DNA of 40,072 nucleotides from Thomasclavelia saccharogumia DSM 17460 (GTDB taxonomy: Bacteria > Bacillota_I > Bacilli_A > Erysipelotrichales > Coprobacillaceae): NCBI RefSeq assembly GCF_000686665.1, contig NZ_JMLH01000026.1, positions 1 through 40,072 of the forward strand. The letters are read 5' to 3'. The position numbers were made by a program, and so were the translations under genes. Shown here one piece after another: positions 8,476 through 16,741 of the stretch (its first letter is position 1; every line of letters starts with the position of its first letter). The notes under the pieces are model-generated. The model made no database searches. It worked only from the letters and a program-made list of their open reading frames with translations, and had not been told where the DNA came from.

Positions 8476-8583
8476 TTTTAGATGAAAACTAATACTCGAT
8501 TTGTAATCATTTACATATAATTTATGTGGTCTTAACAACTTTTTTTAATTTATCAATAAATTTAATTTTTTTTACAATAAGTA

Positions 8584-8613
8584 TTGTATACAATAGAACT
8601 TTTATGTTAAAAT
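8584..8613 (+). promoter_or_regulatory. Promoter of the PEPCK-like gene
   Basis: TTGTAT (8584-8589), 18-bp spacer, TAAAAT (8608-8613) with an upstream extended -10 TG (8605-8606). The leader of about 45 bases holds a G-rich GTGGGGGAAG and the AGGGTGG ribosome site before the ATG at 8668. The 8476-8583 stretch upstream is AT-rich without a gene. Confidence 0.5.
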
Positions 8614-8667
8614 GACAAAAATCAATAAGTGGGGGAAGTACTTATTGAATAAAGAAAGGGTGGTTAC

Positions 8668-10422
8668 ATGGGTTATAAATTTAAAATTACACGCGGGAAC
8701 GCAATTTTAAACTTTTCTGAAGAATATTGTCAATCTCGTTGTCAGTTGATTGAGAGTGAATCATTTGCACGAGTGTTAAAAGGTTTTATACATGAATGTA
8801 AAAGAAAAGAAAATACGACCTATACGTATTTAAAAGAGGTAAAATCAGAAAGTATTGATATTGTTACCGATTTAAAAACGATTTTTAAATTATTACTAGT
8901 TATGTCAGTAGAAGAAGTATTACAGTCTTATCCACAGTTTGCTGGTTATTTTAGAAATCGTGATGAATTTGTTAAAGTCATTGAAGAAGTATATCTTTTT
9001 TGGAGAAAGTTACAACGGTATAGTGTTGTTTATAATGAAAGTACAAGCCATGGATATCAAAATGTTCAATTTGCTGATGCTCAAGCTAAGTTTGAAGAAT
9101 TAGTTCTTCAAGTGTATCGTACGATTGAAGAAACTGCTTTAGGATATCGTCATCAAGTGTATCGTCAAATTACGGCTGGTGTTAATGCTGGTTTAAGAGT
9201 AACAAATATGCGTTCTTTTTTACCATATGAGTATCGTAATTTAGATGATATTCCATTTATTGAAACAGTTATTATACACCCACCATTTATTACTTATTCA
9301 AAACGTAATAAACGTGATGGGGTTTTCCCAGAAATGAAACATAATCCCATCGAGGATTTAAAATTTGATCCTGAACAATGGTTCTGCTATCCTGCTAAAG
9401 TTGGAGACTTATTAGCATTTGTATATTTCAATGTTGCTTTCATGGCTCAAGGGGTTGCTTTATGTAACTTATTTGAACTTGCAAGCGAAGAAGAATATCG
9501 TAATCGTAAACCAGATATTATCTATGTATATGGATACGAAGATGGTAAAATGAATCAAAGTTTCTATCAAGATGATGAAAATGATATGATGGTAGCTTTA
9601 CTATCTGCAAGTGATGAATTTGATTATTTTGGATATATGAAAAAAATGATGTTGACTTTGCATAATGTTCGCAAAATCAATCAATACCAATTACCTATTC
9701 ATGGGGCAATGGTTAAAATAACTTTGCATAGTGGTGAAGTTAAAAATATAGTTGTCATGGGTGATAGTGGTGCTGGTAAATCTGAAACAATTGAACAAAT
9801 CAAAGTATTTGGTGCTGCATATATTCGTGATTTAGTTACTGTCTATGATGATATGGGGGTATTATCATTAGATCAAAATGGTAAAGTACAGACTTCTGGT
9901 ACAGAAATTGGTGCTTTTGTCAGACTTGATGATTTAGATGCGGGATATAGTTTTAAAGAGTTAGACCGTTCAGTATTTATGAATCCAGACAAAATCAATG
10001 CGCGAATCGTAATACCAATTACAGATTATAAAGATGTAGTTGCTAAACATGATGTTGACTTCTTCTTATATGCTAATAATTATGAAGAAGGTGGCGAATC
10101 ATTAAGTTTCTTTGATAATGTTGATGATGCTTTAACTGTATTTAGAGCTGGTAATCGTATGGCTAAAGGAACAACTACTGAATATGGATTAGTTGGAAGT
10201 TATTTTGCAAATCCATTTGGTCCAGTACAACGTCAGGAACAAACAGACCCTATTTTGGTGGATTATTTTAATCATATGTTTGATCAAGGAATTAAAGTAG
10301 GACAATTAAGAACTCGTTTAGGTATTAAAGGAAATGAGCATAAAGGGCCTCAAGAAGCAGCTATTGCAATTCTTAAATACATTACTGGTGAAAAAGAATT
10401 GAAACAGTTAGAAGATGAATAG
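8668..10422 (+). CDS. PEP carboxykinase / HPr kinase-fold P-loop protein
   Basis: This is a 584-residue cytosolic protein. The first 340 residues are helical and match nothing I recognise. The C-terminal part has a P-loop GDSGAGKSE (365-373) in the same Gly-Asp-Ser-Gly-x-Gly-Lys-Ser-Glu form as HPr kinase/phosphorylase, an acidic metal-binding pair in VTVYDDMG (Asp394-Asp395), and a PEPCK-like late motif AKGTTTE (499-505) followed by a GPxxRQ segment. I infer a nucleotide-dependent phosphotransfer or carboxykinase-type reaction, but the substrate-binding elements of classical ATP-PEPCK are not clearly visible. It is monocistronic, with its own promoter and terminator and a codon bias that suggests high expression. 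Calling it PEP carboxykinase outright would be over-reading. Confidence 0.65.
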   Translation: MGYKFKITRGNAILNFSEEYCQSRCQLIESESFARVLKGFIHECKRKENTTYTYLKEVKSESIDIVTDLKTIFKLLLVMSVEEVLQSYPQFAGYFRNRDEFVKVIEEVYLFWRKLQRYSVVYNESTSHGYQNVQFADAQAKFEELVLQVYRTIEETALGYRHQVYRQITAGVNAGLRVTNMRSFLPYEYRNLDDIPFIETVIIHPPFITYSKRNKRDGVFPEMKHNPIEDLKFDPEQWFCYPAKVGDLLAFVYFNVAFMAQGVALCNLFELASEEEYRNRKPDIIYVYGYEDGKMNQSFYQDDENDMMVALLSASDEFDYFGYMKKMMLTLHNVRKINQYQLPIHGAMVKITLHSGEVKNIVVMGDSGAGKSETIEQIKVFGAAYIRDLVTVYDDMGVLSLDQNGKVQTSGTEIGAFVRLDDLDAGYSFKELDRSVFMNPDKINARIVIPITDYKDVVAKHDVDFFLYANNYEEGGESLSFFDNVDDALTVFRAGNRMAKGTTTEYGLVGSYFANPFGPVQRQEQTDPILVDYFNHMFDQGIKVGQLRTRLGIKGNEHKGPQEAAIAILKYITGEKELKQLEDE

Positions 10423-10449
10423 AACTCTGATGAGTTCTATTTTTTTTTA
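10420..10449 (+). terminator. Terminator of the PEPCK-like gene
   Basis: AGAACTC and GAGTTCT form a 7-bp stem with a TGAT loop, followed by an A and a run of nine T residues. It begins at the stop codon. Confidence 0.85.
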
Positions 10450-10479
10450 CTTTGAATATGGTTTGATGAGGGGATAAAA

Positions 10480-11874
10480 GTGTCCAAATACAAGTTGATG
10501 TTGATTGTTTTAATTTTAATTATTTCATTAATAACTTTATCCATTCATCAAACAAATCAAATTATTTTATATAATTATCATCCAACAATAGAAATATCTG
10601 ATAAATTTGATCCTAAAGCTAATATTAAAAGAGTCATTGGTGGTTCAATCGATGATGTAAGTGTAGATACAAGCAAGATTAATTTCAATAAAACTGGTAA
10701 ATATCCAATCACATACACTTATAATAATATTAAAACAACAATCATAATTGAATTAAAAGATACGATCATACCCGATTTAGAAGTTCAAGAACTAACAATT
10801 GATTTAGGAATGAAAATAACAGCTGATGACTTGATCAAAACCCGTTTTGATTCTAAGCGAACAACAGTTAAATTCAAAGAAGATTATCAGTTTGATCAAA
10901 TTGGTGATTATGAAGTTGAAATCATTATTTGTCGCGGAAATAATCGTATTTCAAAAAAAACAATTGTTCATGTGTTAGCTAAAGATACAACCCCACCACA
11001 AATTTTAGGGATCCGTAATTTGACGGTTTTAAAAGATAGTGATATTGATTTATTATCGAGTGTTAGTGTTAAAGACAATCAAGATGATAGTCCGATTTTA
11101 ACGATTGATAGTTCAAATCTTGATATTTCAAAAGTAGGTGATTATCAGATAACTTATCATGCTAAAGATCGATCATTAAATACTACTGTCGAGACATGTA
11201 TTGTTAGTGTTGTTGAAAATAAAACAATTGGTACTTTTGAACAAAATGATCAAAAAATTGTTTACTTGACTTTTGATGATGGACCATCAGAGAATACCCA
11301 AAAAGTTTTAGATATTCTTGATGTTTATGATGTTAAAGCTACTTTTTTTGTTACTGGAACAAATGAAGAGTATTATTATTTAATTAAAAAAGCATATGAT
11401 GCTGGTCATACGATTGGCCTGCACAGTTACATTCATGAATATGACCAGATCTATAATTCTTCGTCAGCTTATTTTGCTGATTTAAAAAAAATCGAAGATC
11501 TTGTTTATAGTCAAATTGGTTCAATTCCTAAGTATATTCGCTTTCCTGGAGGAAGCAGTAATAATGTGTCAAAAAAATATTGTTATAAAATTATGACTAA
11601 ATTAACCAAAGAAATAATTAACCGCGGTTATCAGTATTACGATTGGAATGAAGATAGTGAAGATGGTTCGGGGCAATTATCAGTTAATCAGTTAATTAAA
11701 AATGCAACTGCTTCTAATGATAATAATATTATTTTATTATTTCATGATGCTAATGGTAAGGAAAACTCTTTAAAAGCACTAGGACCAGTAATTCAGTATT
11801 ATCAAAAAAAGGGCTATGTTTTTAAAGGTATCGATGATAGCTCTTATGTAGTTCATCATAGTGTAAATAATTAG
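10480..11874 (+). CDS. Membrane-anchored polysaccharide deacetylase with Ig-like modules
   Basis: This extracellular NodB-family (CE4) deacetylase probably removes acetyl groups from peptidoglycan GlcNAc or another wall polymer. Residues 5-25 are a single membrane anchor. About residues 30-245 form three short Ig-like or DUF5011-type modules (repeated GDYEVEI / GDYQITY endings). The NodB domain follows, with TFDDGPS (264-270), the metal ligands in HSYIH (His315, His319), RFPGG (354-358) and LLFHD (419-423). All catalytic residues are present. The start is GTG at 10480 with GAGGGG upstream. It is flanked by terminators on both sides, so it is transcribed alone. Likely function is lysozyme resistance or wall remodelling, in the manner of PgdA. 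Confidence 0.88.
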   Translation: MSKYKLMLIVLILIISLITLSIHQTNQIILYNYHPTIEISDKFDPKANIKRVIGGSIDDVSVDTSKINFNKTGKYPITYTYNNIKTTIIIELKDTIIPDLEVQELTIDLGMKITADDLIKTRFDSKRTTVKFKEDYQFDQIGDYEVEIIICRGNNRISKKTIVHVLAKDTTPPQILGIRNLTVLKDSDIDLLSSVSVKDNQDDSPILTIDSSNLDISKVGDYQITYHAKDRSLNTTVETCIVSVVENKTIGTFEQNDQKIVYLTFDDGPSENTQKVLDILDVYDVKATFFVTGTNEEYYYLIKKAYDAGHTIGLHSYIHEYDQIYNSSSAYFADLKKIEDLVYSQIGSIPKYIRFPGGSSNNVSKKYCYKIMTKLTKEIINRGYQYYDWNEDSEDGSGQLSVNQLIKNATASNDNNIILLFHDANGKENSLKALGPVIQYYQKKGYVFKGIDDSSYVVHHSVNN

Positions 11875-11902
11875 AATTCTAATAAGAATTCTTTTTATTT
11901 TT
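11872..11902 (+). terminator. Terminator of the deacetylase gene
   Basis: AGAATTC and GAATTCT pair across a TAATAA loop and run into TTTTATTTTTAT. It starts at the stop codon. Confidence 0.75.
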
Positions 11903-11927
11903 ATACATATAATGTATTGGTGATTAG

Positions 11928-12926
11928 ATGAAAGAAAAATTAATCAAGTATGGATATTATTTGATGCTCTTAATTATTGCGATTATTGTTACATATGTAT
12001 TGATCAACTGGCTAATTCCGCTTTTTTTTAGCTGTTTGATCGTTTTGATTTTACAGCCGTTATTGAATAAGGAAATTGAAGTTCTGAAAATAAAAAATGT
12101 TTTTTTTGCTAAAAGCATAATTGTGTTTAATTATTTATTATTTATTGCTGTAATTATCGCCATAATTATTTTTTGCTGTATCCAAATTTATACAGTTTTA
12201 GAATTACTGCCAGATTATTTATTTAATCTATATAATTTACTTAGTCAAAATAACTATATCATTGATACCGCTAGATTTCTCGATATTATTTATAATGGTT
12301 CAATGAGTATCGTTGAAAGTATTTCTAATGGATTTATTACGGGACTAGTTACCGTTATTATGAAAATTCCTAGTATTTTGTTTGATTTGATTTTTATGAT
12401 CATTACTTCGTTATTCATTTTATTAGATTATCAAAGAATAGATAATTTGGTTATTCAAAGATATCCCATGGTTTCTTTAGTTATTAATATGATCAAAGAT
12501 GTTTTAAGTAATATGTTTAAAGCATATTTTATAATCATGATCGTTACTTTTGTTGAATTATGGACTGGTTTTATGATTATAAAATTAGATAACTGTATAA
12601 TGCTGGCATGTATTATTGCTATTTTTGATTTTATGCCGGTTTTAGGAATTGATATGATCATGATTCCCTGGATCATTATCAATGCTTTAACAAATCGCAT
12701 ATCAATGGCTTTAGGCTTATTAGTTATATATATGATAATCGTTATTACTAAAAATATTTTAGAACCTAAATTAATTGCTAAAAATTTAGGAGTTAGTCCA
12801 TTAGTATCATTGATTGGAATGTATTTAGGAATGAAGATCTTGGGAATAACAGGATTAATAATTGTTCCGACAATATTAATGATTATTATCCAGATCATTA
12901 AAGTAAAATATGAACTGAAGGAGTGA
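11928..12926 (+). CDS. AI-2E family (PerM/YtvI-like) transporter
   Basis: This 332-residue polytopic inner-membrane protein has about seven to eight hydrophobic segments. Two lie near the start (residues 10-45), one around 65-90, and a cluster runs from about residue 140 to the end, with the family-like stretches IFDFMPVLGIDMIMIPWII and NILEPKLIAKNLGVSPLVSL. The ILEPKLI-x-G-x-PL signature near the C-terminus is characteristic. Members export or exchange small solutes (AI-2, ions), and the real substrate here is unknown. The ATG at 11928 follows a TGGTGATTAG site. The next gene starts 5 bp downstream, so it heads a three-gene unit with the tocopherol-cyclase-like protein and a GNAT. Confidence 0.85.
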   Translation: MKEKLIKYGYYLMLLIIAIIVTYVLINWLIPLFFSCLIVLILQPLLNKEIEVLKIKNVFFAKSIIVFNYLLFIAVIIAIIIFCCIQIYTVLELLPDYLFNLYNLLSQNNYIIDTARFLDIIYNGSMSIVESISNGFITGLVTVIMKIPSILFDLIFMIITSLFILLDYQRIDNLVIQRYPMVSLVINMIKDVLSNMFKAYFIIMIVTFVELWTGFMIIKLDNCIMLACIIAIFDFMPVLGIDMIMIPWIIINALTNRISMALGLLVIYMIIVITKNILEPKLIAKNLGVSPLVSLIGMYLGMKILGITGLIIVPTILMIIIQIIKVKYELKE

Positions 12927-12930
12927 AAAT

Positions 12931-13878
12931 ATGCATCAAAGAAAACAAGAAATACAATTACATTTAAAAGACAAAGGAATGTTTGAAGGCTGGTATTTTA
13001 GAGTTAGTGATCGGAAAGTTTCTTTAGCGGTTATTGTGGGAGTTAGTGAGACAATGGCTTTCATTCAAACGATCGATACGTATACTAATGTTAGTCAAAT
13101 GCTTGAATTTGATTTGAATGAGTTTGAATATGGTAATGATCCATTTTTTATCAGAATAAAAAATAATTATTTTTCTAAAGAAAAAATTATTTTAAATCTA
13201 GATCAGGGTACAATCATAATAAGAGGAGTATTAGAAAATGATGCTTTTACACCATTAAAAGCCTCATTATATGCACCTACTATTATGGGTCCCTTTCATT
13301 ATTTAGCGAAGATGGAATGTAATCATGGAATCATTAGTTTATCACATCAAATAAAAGGCCGTTTGATCATTAACCAGCAAAAAATAAATATAAATGGAAT
13401 TGGTTATATGGAAAAAGATTGGGGATATTCATTTCCCAAAGATTATTTATGGTTACAATCAAATGATTGTAACCAATGTAAAGCCTCATTGTTTTTAGCC
13501 ATAGCTAATATTCCTGTTAAAATTACTAGTTTTACTGGAATTATTATGGTTTTGATGATAGACGATAAACAATATCGAGTTGCTAGTTATTATGGCGCAT
13601 ATTTAAAAAGATGGTTGATTAAAAAGGGCCAATATTATTTAATCATTAAACAGTATCCTTACAGTTTTTATATTAAAATTATTCCTGGTGATAGTTATTT
13701 GTTGAAGGCGCCACAACTGGGAATGATGAACAGTGATGTAAAAGAGAGTTTAAATTCTAAAGTTACTGTGTTAATATATAAGCATCATAAACGAATCGAT
13801 AAATTAGACTTTATTGCTTGTGGAACAGAGTTATTTGGAGGGTTTAATGATATTAAAAAGCGAGCGGTTGATTCTTAA
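12931..13878 (+). CDS. Tocopherol cyclase-like protein
   Basis: The 315-residue protein shows the pattern of the tocopherol-cyclase-like family. Near the start is MFEGWYFRVSD, in the middle are MGPFHYLAKMECNHGIIS and the strong signature YMEKDWGYSFPKDYLWLQSN, and the chain ends with beta-rich sequence. Plant and cyanobacterial members cyclise the chromanol ring of vitamin E, but anaerobic Firmicutes do not make tocopherol. The bacterial branch is therefore probably a lipid- or isoprenoid-binding lipocalin-like beta barrel of unknown function. No signal peptide is seen. AGGAG precedes the ATG. It overlaps the downstream GNAT by 32 bp. Confidence 0.78.
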   Translation: MHQRKQEIQLHLKDKGMFEGWYFRVSDRKVSLAVIVGVSETMAFIQTIDTYTNVSQMLEFDLNEFEYGNDPFFIRIKNNYFSKEKIILNLDQGTIIIRGVLENDAFTPLKASLYAPTIMGPFHYLAKMECNHGIISLSHQIKGRLIINQQKININGIGYMEKDWGYSFPKDYLWLQSNDCNQCKASLFLAIANIPVKITSFTGIIMVLMIDDKQYRVASYYGAYLKRWLIKKGQYYLIIKQYPYSFYIKIIPGDSYLLKAPQLGMMNSDVKESLNSKVTVLIYKHHKRIDKLDFIACGTELFGGFNDIKKRAVDS

Positions 13879-14362
13879 AAGACCGGAAATAGAAGATGTT
13901 GATGAAATTTTAAAAATTCATAATAGTGAATATGTGCAGCGTTATAATGCGATGAAACTTTATCGTCGCGAAGATATGCTTAAAGATATTGTTGATGATC
14001 GTAAAAATACTTATTATTTACAGCTGCCTGATTCTAAACGCATAATTGGGGCTGTTTTTGTAGGCCAAGATCAATTACGATATCAAGTAAATGCTGTTTG
14101 TCTTTCATATTATTTAGATAAAAATTATCAGGGTCAGGGTTATATGTATGAGGCTTTAAAACTTATAATCAAAGAATTATTTGAGCAGGGAATTGAAGTT
14201 ATTAGTGCTAGAGTCTTTGTTGATAATACGGCTTCAAAAAAACTATTGATAAAGTTAGGATTTGTTTTGGAAGGACATTTAAGAAGAGCTGTTAAAGGAT
14301 ATCAAGGGATCATTTATGATGATTTGCTTTTTTCTTTGCTCAAAGATGATAAACTGATTTGA
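13847..14362 (+). CDS. GNAT-family N-acetyltransferase (RimJ/RimL-like)
   Basis: This 171-residue acetyl-CoA-dependent acetyltransferase opens with the classic MILKSERLILKRPEIEDVDE. It has the acetyl-CoA loop in YLDKNYQGQGYMYEALKLII and the RimJ/L-type ending NTASKKLLIKLGFVLEGHLR. The target could be a protein N-terminus or a small amine. The open frame extends to 13814, but ATG 13847 has GGAGGG at correct spacing and gives the family N-terminus. It begins inside the tocopherol-cyclase-like gene, so translation is likely coupled. A consensus promoter for the next unit overlaps its stop. Confidence 0.85.
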   Translation: MILKSERLILKRPEIEDVDEILKIHNSEYVQRYNAMKLYRREDMLKDIVDDRKNTYYLQLPDSKRIIGAVFVGQDQLRYQVNAVCLSYYLDKNYQGQGYMYEALKLIIKELFEQGIEVISARVFVDNTASKKLLIKLGFVLEGHLRRAVKGYQGIIYDDLLFSLLKDDKLI

Positions 14363-14387
14363 CAGCAATAAAGTTAATTGATATAAT
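14359..14387 (+). promoter_or_regulatory. Perfect consensus sigma-A promoter for the SDR/symporter unit
   Basis: TTGACA (14359-14364), exactly 17 bp, TATAAT (14382-14387). The start point should be near 14394. The transcript would then begin with a stem-loop (14397-14414). Confidence 0.8.
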
Positions 14388-14396
14388 TCCTACACT

Positions 14397-14421
14397 GCGT
14401 TGATTATTCAGCGCTTTTATT
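14397..14421 (+). other. 5'-terminal stem-loop of the SDR/symporter mRNA
   Basis: GCGTTGA and TCAGCGC pair (one G-U) around TTAT and are followed by TTTTATTAT, then directly by the AGGAGG ribosome site. It looks like a terminator for the upstream genes. Because it starts just after the predicted start point, it could equally be a 5' mRNA stabiliser or attenuator. Confidence 0.5.
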
Positions 14422-14438
14422 ATGAGGAGGTAAAAAGA

Positions 14439-15284
14439 ATGCTAAAATTATGGATCGTTGGTTCAAATAGCCAGGTAGGGACAGCTTTAAATGAATTGAT
14501 TGAACCCTTGGATATTGAAGTATTTAATACTGATAAAGAAGAAATAGATATTGCCAATACTAATGATATTATCCGCTTTGGAGAAATAAATCGTCCTGAT
14601 GTAATTATTAATTGCGCTGCAATCACGAATCTTGATGAGTGTGCCAGTGATAAAGATCAGGCTTTTAGAGTAAATGCTTTAGGACCTCGTAATTTGTGTA
14701 TTGTTGCGCGAAAAATTGGGGCTAAAGTAGTTCAGTTGTCTACTGATGATGTTTTTGATGGGACAAATGATCGGCCCTATAATGAATTTGATCGTACTAA
14801 TCCCCAAACTATTTATGGCTGTTCTAAAAAAGCCGGTGAAGATTATGTAAAAGAATTTACTCATAAACATTTTATTATTCGTAGTAACTGGGTATATGGT
14901 AAAAAAGGAAAGAATTTTGTTAATGATCTTTTAAATTATGATCAGGCAGTTTTAAATGTTGCTAGTAATCAGCTAGGATCGCCTACTAGTGCTAAAGATT
15001 TAGCACGAGCTATTTTATATTTAATTAAAACAAATGAATATGGTACTTATCATATTACTTGTAAAGGTGTTTGCAGTCGCTATGAATTTGCTCAATATCT
15101 TAAAGAAAGAGCTAATAAGAAAATTGAATTAAAAAAAGTCGAAGCTAAAGATATTGATAAAGGTACTGTTAGACCAGCATATGCAGTTTTAGATAATTTT
15201 ATCTTACGTTTAGTAAATGAATTTGAAATGCCAGATTGGAAAACATCATTAGATGAATATTTAAAAGATATAAAGGAGGACTAG
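14439..15284 (+). CDS. SDR-family NAD(P)-dependent reductase, dTDP-4-dehydrorhamnose reductase-like
   Basis: This 281-residue Rossmann-fold protein is of the RmlD substrate-binding family. The cofactor loop VGSNSQVGTALNE is at residues 6-18, followed by IINCAAITNLDECASD, the QLSTDDVFDG segment and the catalytic YGCSKKAGE Tyr-x3-Lys. RmlD reduces dTDP-4-keto-rhamnose in wall or capsule sugar synthesis. No other rml genes are nearby, so it may instead reduce another nucleotide sugar. The ATG at 14439 has AGGAGG upstream, while the longer open frame from 14400 lies partly in the leader stem-loop and is rejected. It is followed after 1 bp by the symporter gene, an odd pairing. Confidence 0.8.
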   Translation: MLKLWIVGSNSQVGTALNELIEPLDIEVFNTDKEEIDIANTNDIIRFGEINRPDVIINCAAITNLDECASDKDQAFRVNALGPRNLCIVARKIGAKVVQLSTDDVFDGTNDRPYNEFDRTNPQTIYGCSKKAGEDYVKEFTHKHFIIRSNWVYGKKGKNFVNDLLNYDQAVLNVASNQLGSPTSAKDLARAILYLIKTNEYGTYHITCKGVCSRYEFAQYLKERANKKIELKKVEAKDIDKGTVRPAYAVLDNFILRLVNEFEMPDWKTSLDEYLKDIKED

Positions 15285-15285
15285 G

Positions 15286-16566
15286 ATGGCATTAGAAAAA
15301 AGAAAGAAAAAGATGGGTTTAACGACCAAGATCTTTATTGCCTTATTATTAGGAGCAATTTTAGGAATTATTTTATATACTTTACCAGCTAGTTCTGTTC
15401 GTGATGATATTGTAGTCGATGGGATTTTATATGTAGTTGGCCAGGGATTTATAAAGTTGATGAAAATGCTTGTTGTACCATTAGTATTCTGCTCATTAGT
15501 TTGTGGCAGTATGGCAATTGGTGATACAAAAAAATTAGGATCGGTAGGCGTTAGAACGATTATTTTCTATCTTATAACTACAGCACTAGCAATAACCGTA
15601 GCTTTATTAGTAGGAAACTTGATCAATCCTGGAATAGGATTAGATATGTCGACGATTCAAGCTAATGTAACGAGTGTTGATAGTGTGGAATCAACATCAT
15701 TAGTTGAAACGATCTTAAATATTATTCCTGATAATCCGATTAGTTCATTAGCTAGTGGTAATATGTTACAAATCATTGTATTTGCTTTATTAGTAGGAGT
15801 GATCTTAGCTAAATTAGGTGAAAAGACAGAAGTAGTAGGCAATTTCTTCAGTCAATTTAATGATATTATGATGGAAATGACAATGATGGTAATGGCTGTT
15901 GCGCCAATTGGGGTGTTTTGCTTGATTGCCAGGACTTTTGCTGGAATCGGATTTAGCGCTTTTTTACCATTAGGAAAATATATGATTGGGGTCTTGTTGG
16001 CTTTAGCAGTGCAGTGTTTCTTTGTTTATTTAGGTTTATTAAAACTATTTACAGGTTTAAATCCAATAAAATTTATCAAAAATTTTTTTCCGGTTATGGC
16101 ATTTGCTTTTTCAACGGCAACTTCAAATGCTACGATTCCATTATCGATTGATACTTTAGCCAAAAAAATGGGCGTTTCAAAAAGAATTTCATCTTTTACG
16201 ATTCCCTTAGGAGCAACGATCAATATGGACGGAACTGCCATTATGCAAGGTGTTGCTGTTGTTTTTGCGGCTCAGGCTTTTGGAATTAATCTCGACTTTA
16301 CAGATTATATTACTGTAATTGGAACGGCAACTCTAGCATCGATTGGAACAGCGGGAATCCCTAGTGTTGGCTTAGTAACACTAACGATGGTTTTCAATTC
16401 AGTAGGACTTCCAGTTGAGGCGATTGGAATGATCATGGGAATTGATCGAATCTTAGATATGACAAGAACTGCTGTAAATATTACTGGTGACGCTGTTTGT
16501 ACAACGATAGTTGCCCACCAAAATAAAGCTTTAGATAAAAATGTATTTATTAATAGTATTAAATAG
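15286..16566 (+). CDS. Dicarboxylate/amino acid:cation symporter (DAACS family)
   Basis: This 426-residue membrane transporter brings in glutamate, aspartate, serine/threonine or C4-dicarboxylates with Na+ or H+. It has about eight membrane helices and two re-entrant hairpins. The first hairpin serine-rich tip appears as FSTATSNATIP. The cation/substrate motif NMDGTAIMQ is intact, and the second hairpin GTAGIPSVGLVTLTMV precedes the last helix with DRILDMTRTAVNITGD, whose Asp/Arg/Asn bind substrate. The ATG follows AAAGGAGGACTAGG. A terminator follows. The presence of Arg in DMTRTAVN favours an acidic substrate (glutamate/aspartate), as in GltP/GltPh. Confidence 0.9.
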   Translation: MALEKRKKKMGLTTKIFIALLLGAILGIILYTLPASSVRDDIVVDGILYVVGQGFIKLMKMLVVPLVFCSLVCGSMAIGDTKKLGSVGVRTIIFYLITTALAITVALLVGNLINPGIGLDMSTIQANVTSVDSVESTSLVETILNIIPDNPISSLASGNMLQIIVFALLVGVILAKLGEKTEVVGNFFSQFNDIMMEMTMMVMAVAPIGVFCLIARTFAGIGFSAFLPLGKYMIGVLLALAVQCFFVYLGLLKLFTGLNPIKFIKNFFPVMAFAFSTATSNATIPLSIDTLAKKMGVSKRISSFTIPLGATINMDGTAIMQGVAVVFAAQAFGINLDFTDYITVIGTATLASIGTAGIPSVGLVTLTMVFNSVGLPVEAIGMIMGIDRILDMTRTAVNITGDAVCTTIVAHQNKALDKNVFINSIK

Positions 16567-16584
16567 TTTTTACATACATTTATT

Positions 16585-16614
16585 AAAACATCTTATGACA
16601 AGATGTTTTTTTAT
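16585..16614 (+). terminator. Terminator after the symporter
   Basis: AACATCTT and AAGATGTT form an 8-bp perfect stem with loop ATGAC, followed by TTTTTTATTT. Confidence 0.8.
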
Positions 16615-16623
16615 TTAAATAAA

Positions 16624-16640
16624 TATAGTTTGAAACTATG
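16624..16640 (+). promoter_or_regulatory. MET-box operator upstream of metE
   Basis: The sequence TATAGTTTGAAACTATG contains the perfect inverted repeat ATAGTTT-G-AAACTAT. It matches the MET-box described for the streptococcal LysR regulator MtaR/CmbR (TATAGTTT-n-AAACTATA). Its centre carries TTGAAA, which could serve as a -35 with TATAAG 18 bp downstream (16654-16659). A LysR gene follows metE, so this is probably its binding site. The remaining leader has a TTTAAAGA / TCTTTAAA stem (16696-16722) without a T-tract, and no T-box. Confidence 0.7.
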
Positions 16641-16741
16641 TTCAACTAATTATTATAAGTATTTTTAAATATTAAGACAATCTAGTATTCTTATATTTAA
16701 AGAAGGCGGTTGCGTCTTTAAAAAAATTATGGGGGTAAAAG

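Noticed and set aside
12455-12898. 147-residue minus-strand frame
   Set aside because: Ile-rich shadow of the AI-2E transporter gene, with no ribosome site.
16696-16722. Stem-loop in the metE leader as a riboswitch
   Set aside because: The leader is too short for an S-box or T-box, and the stem has no T-tract or antiterminator partner.
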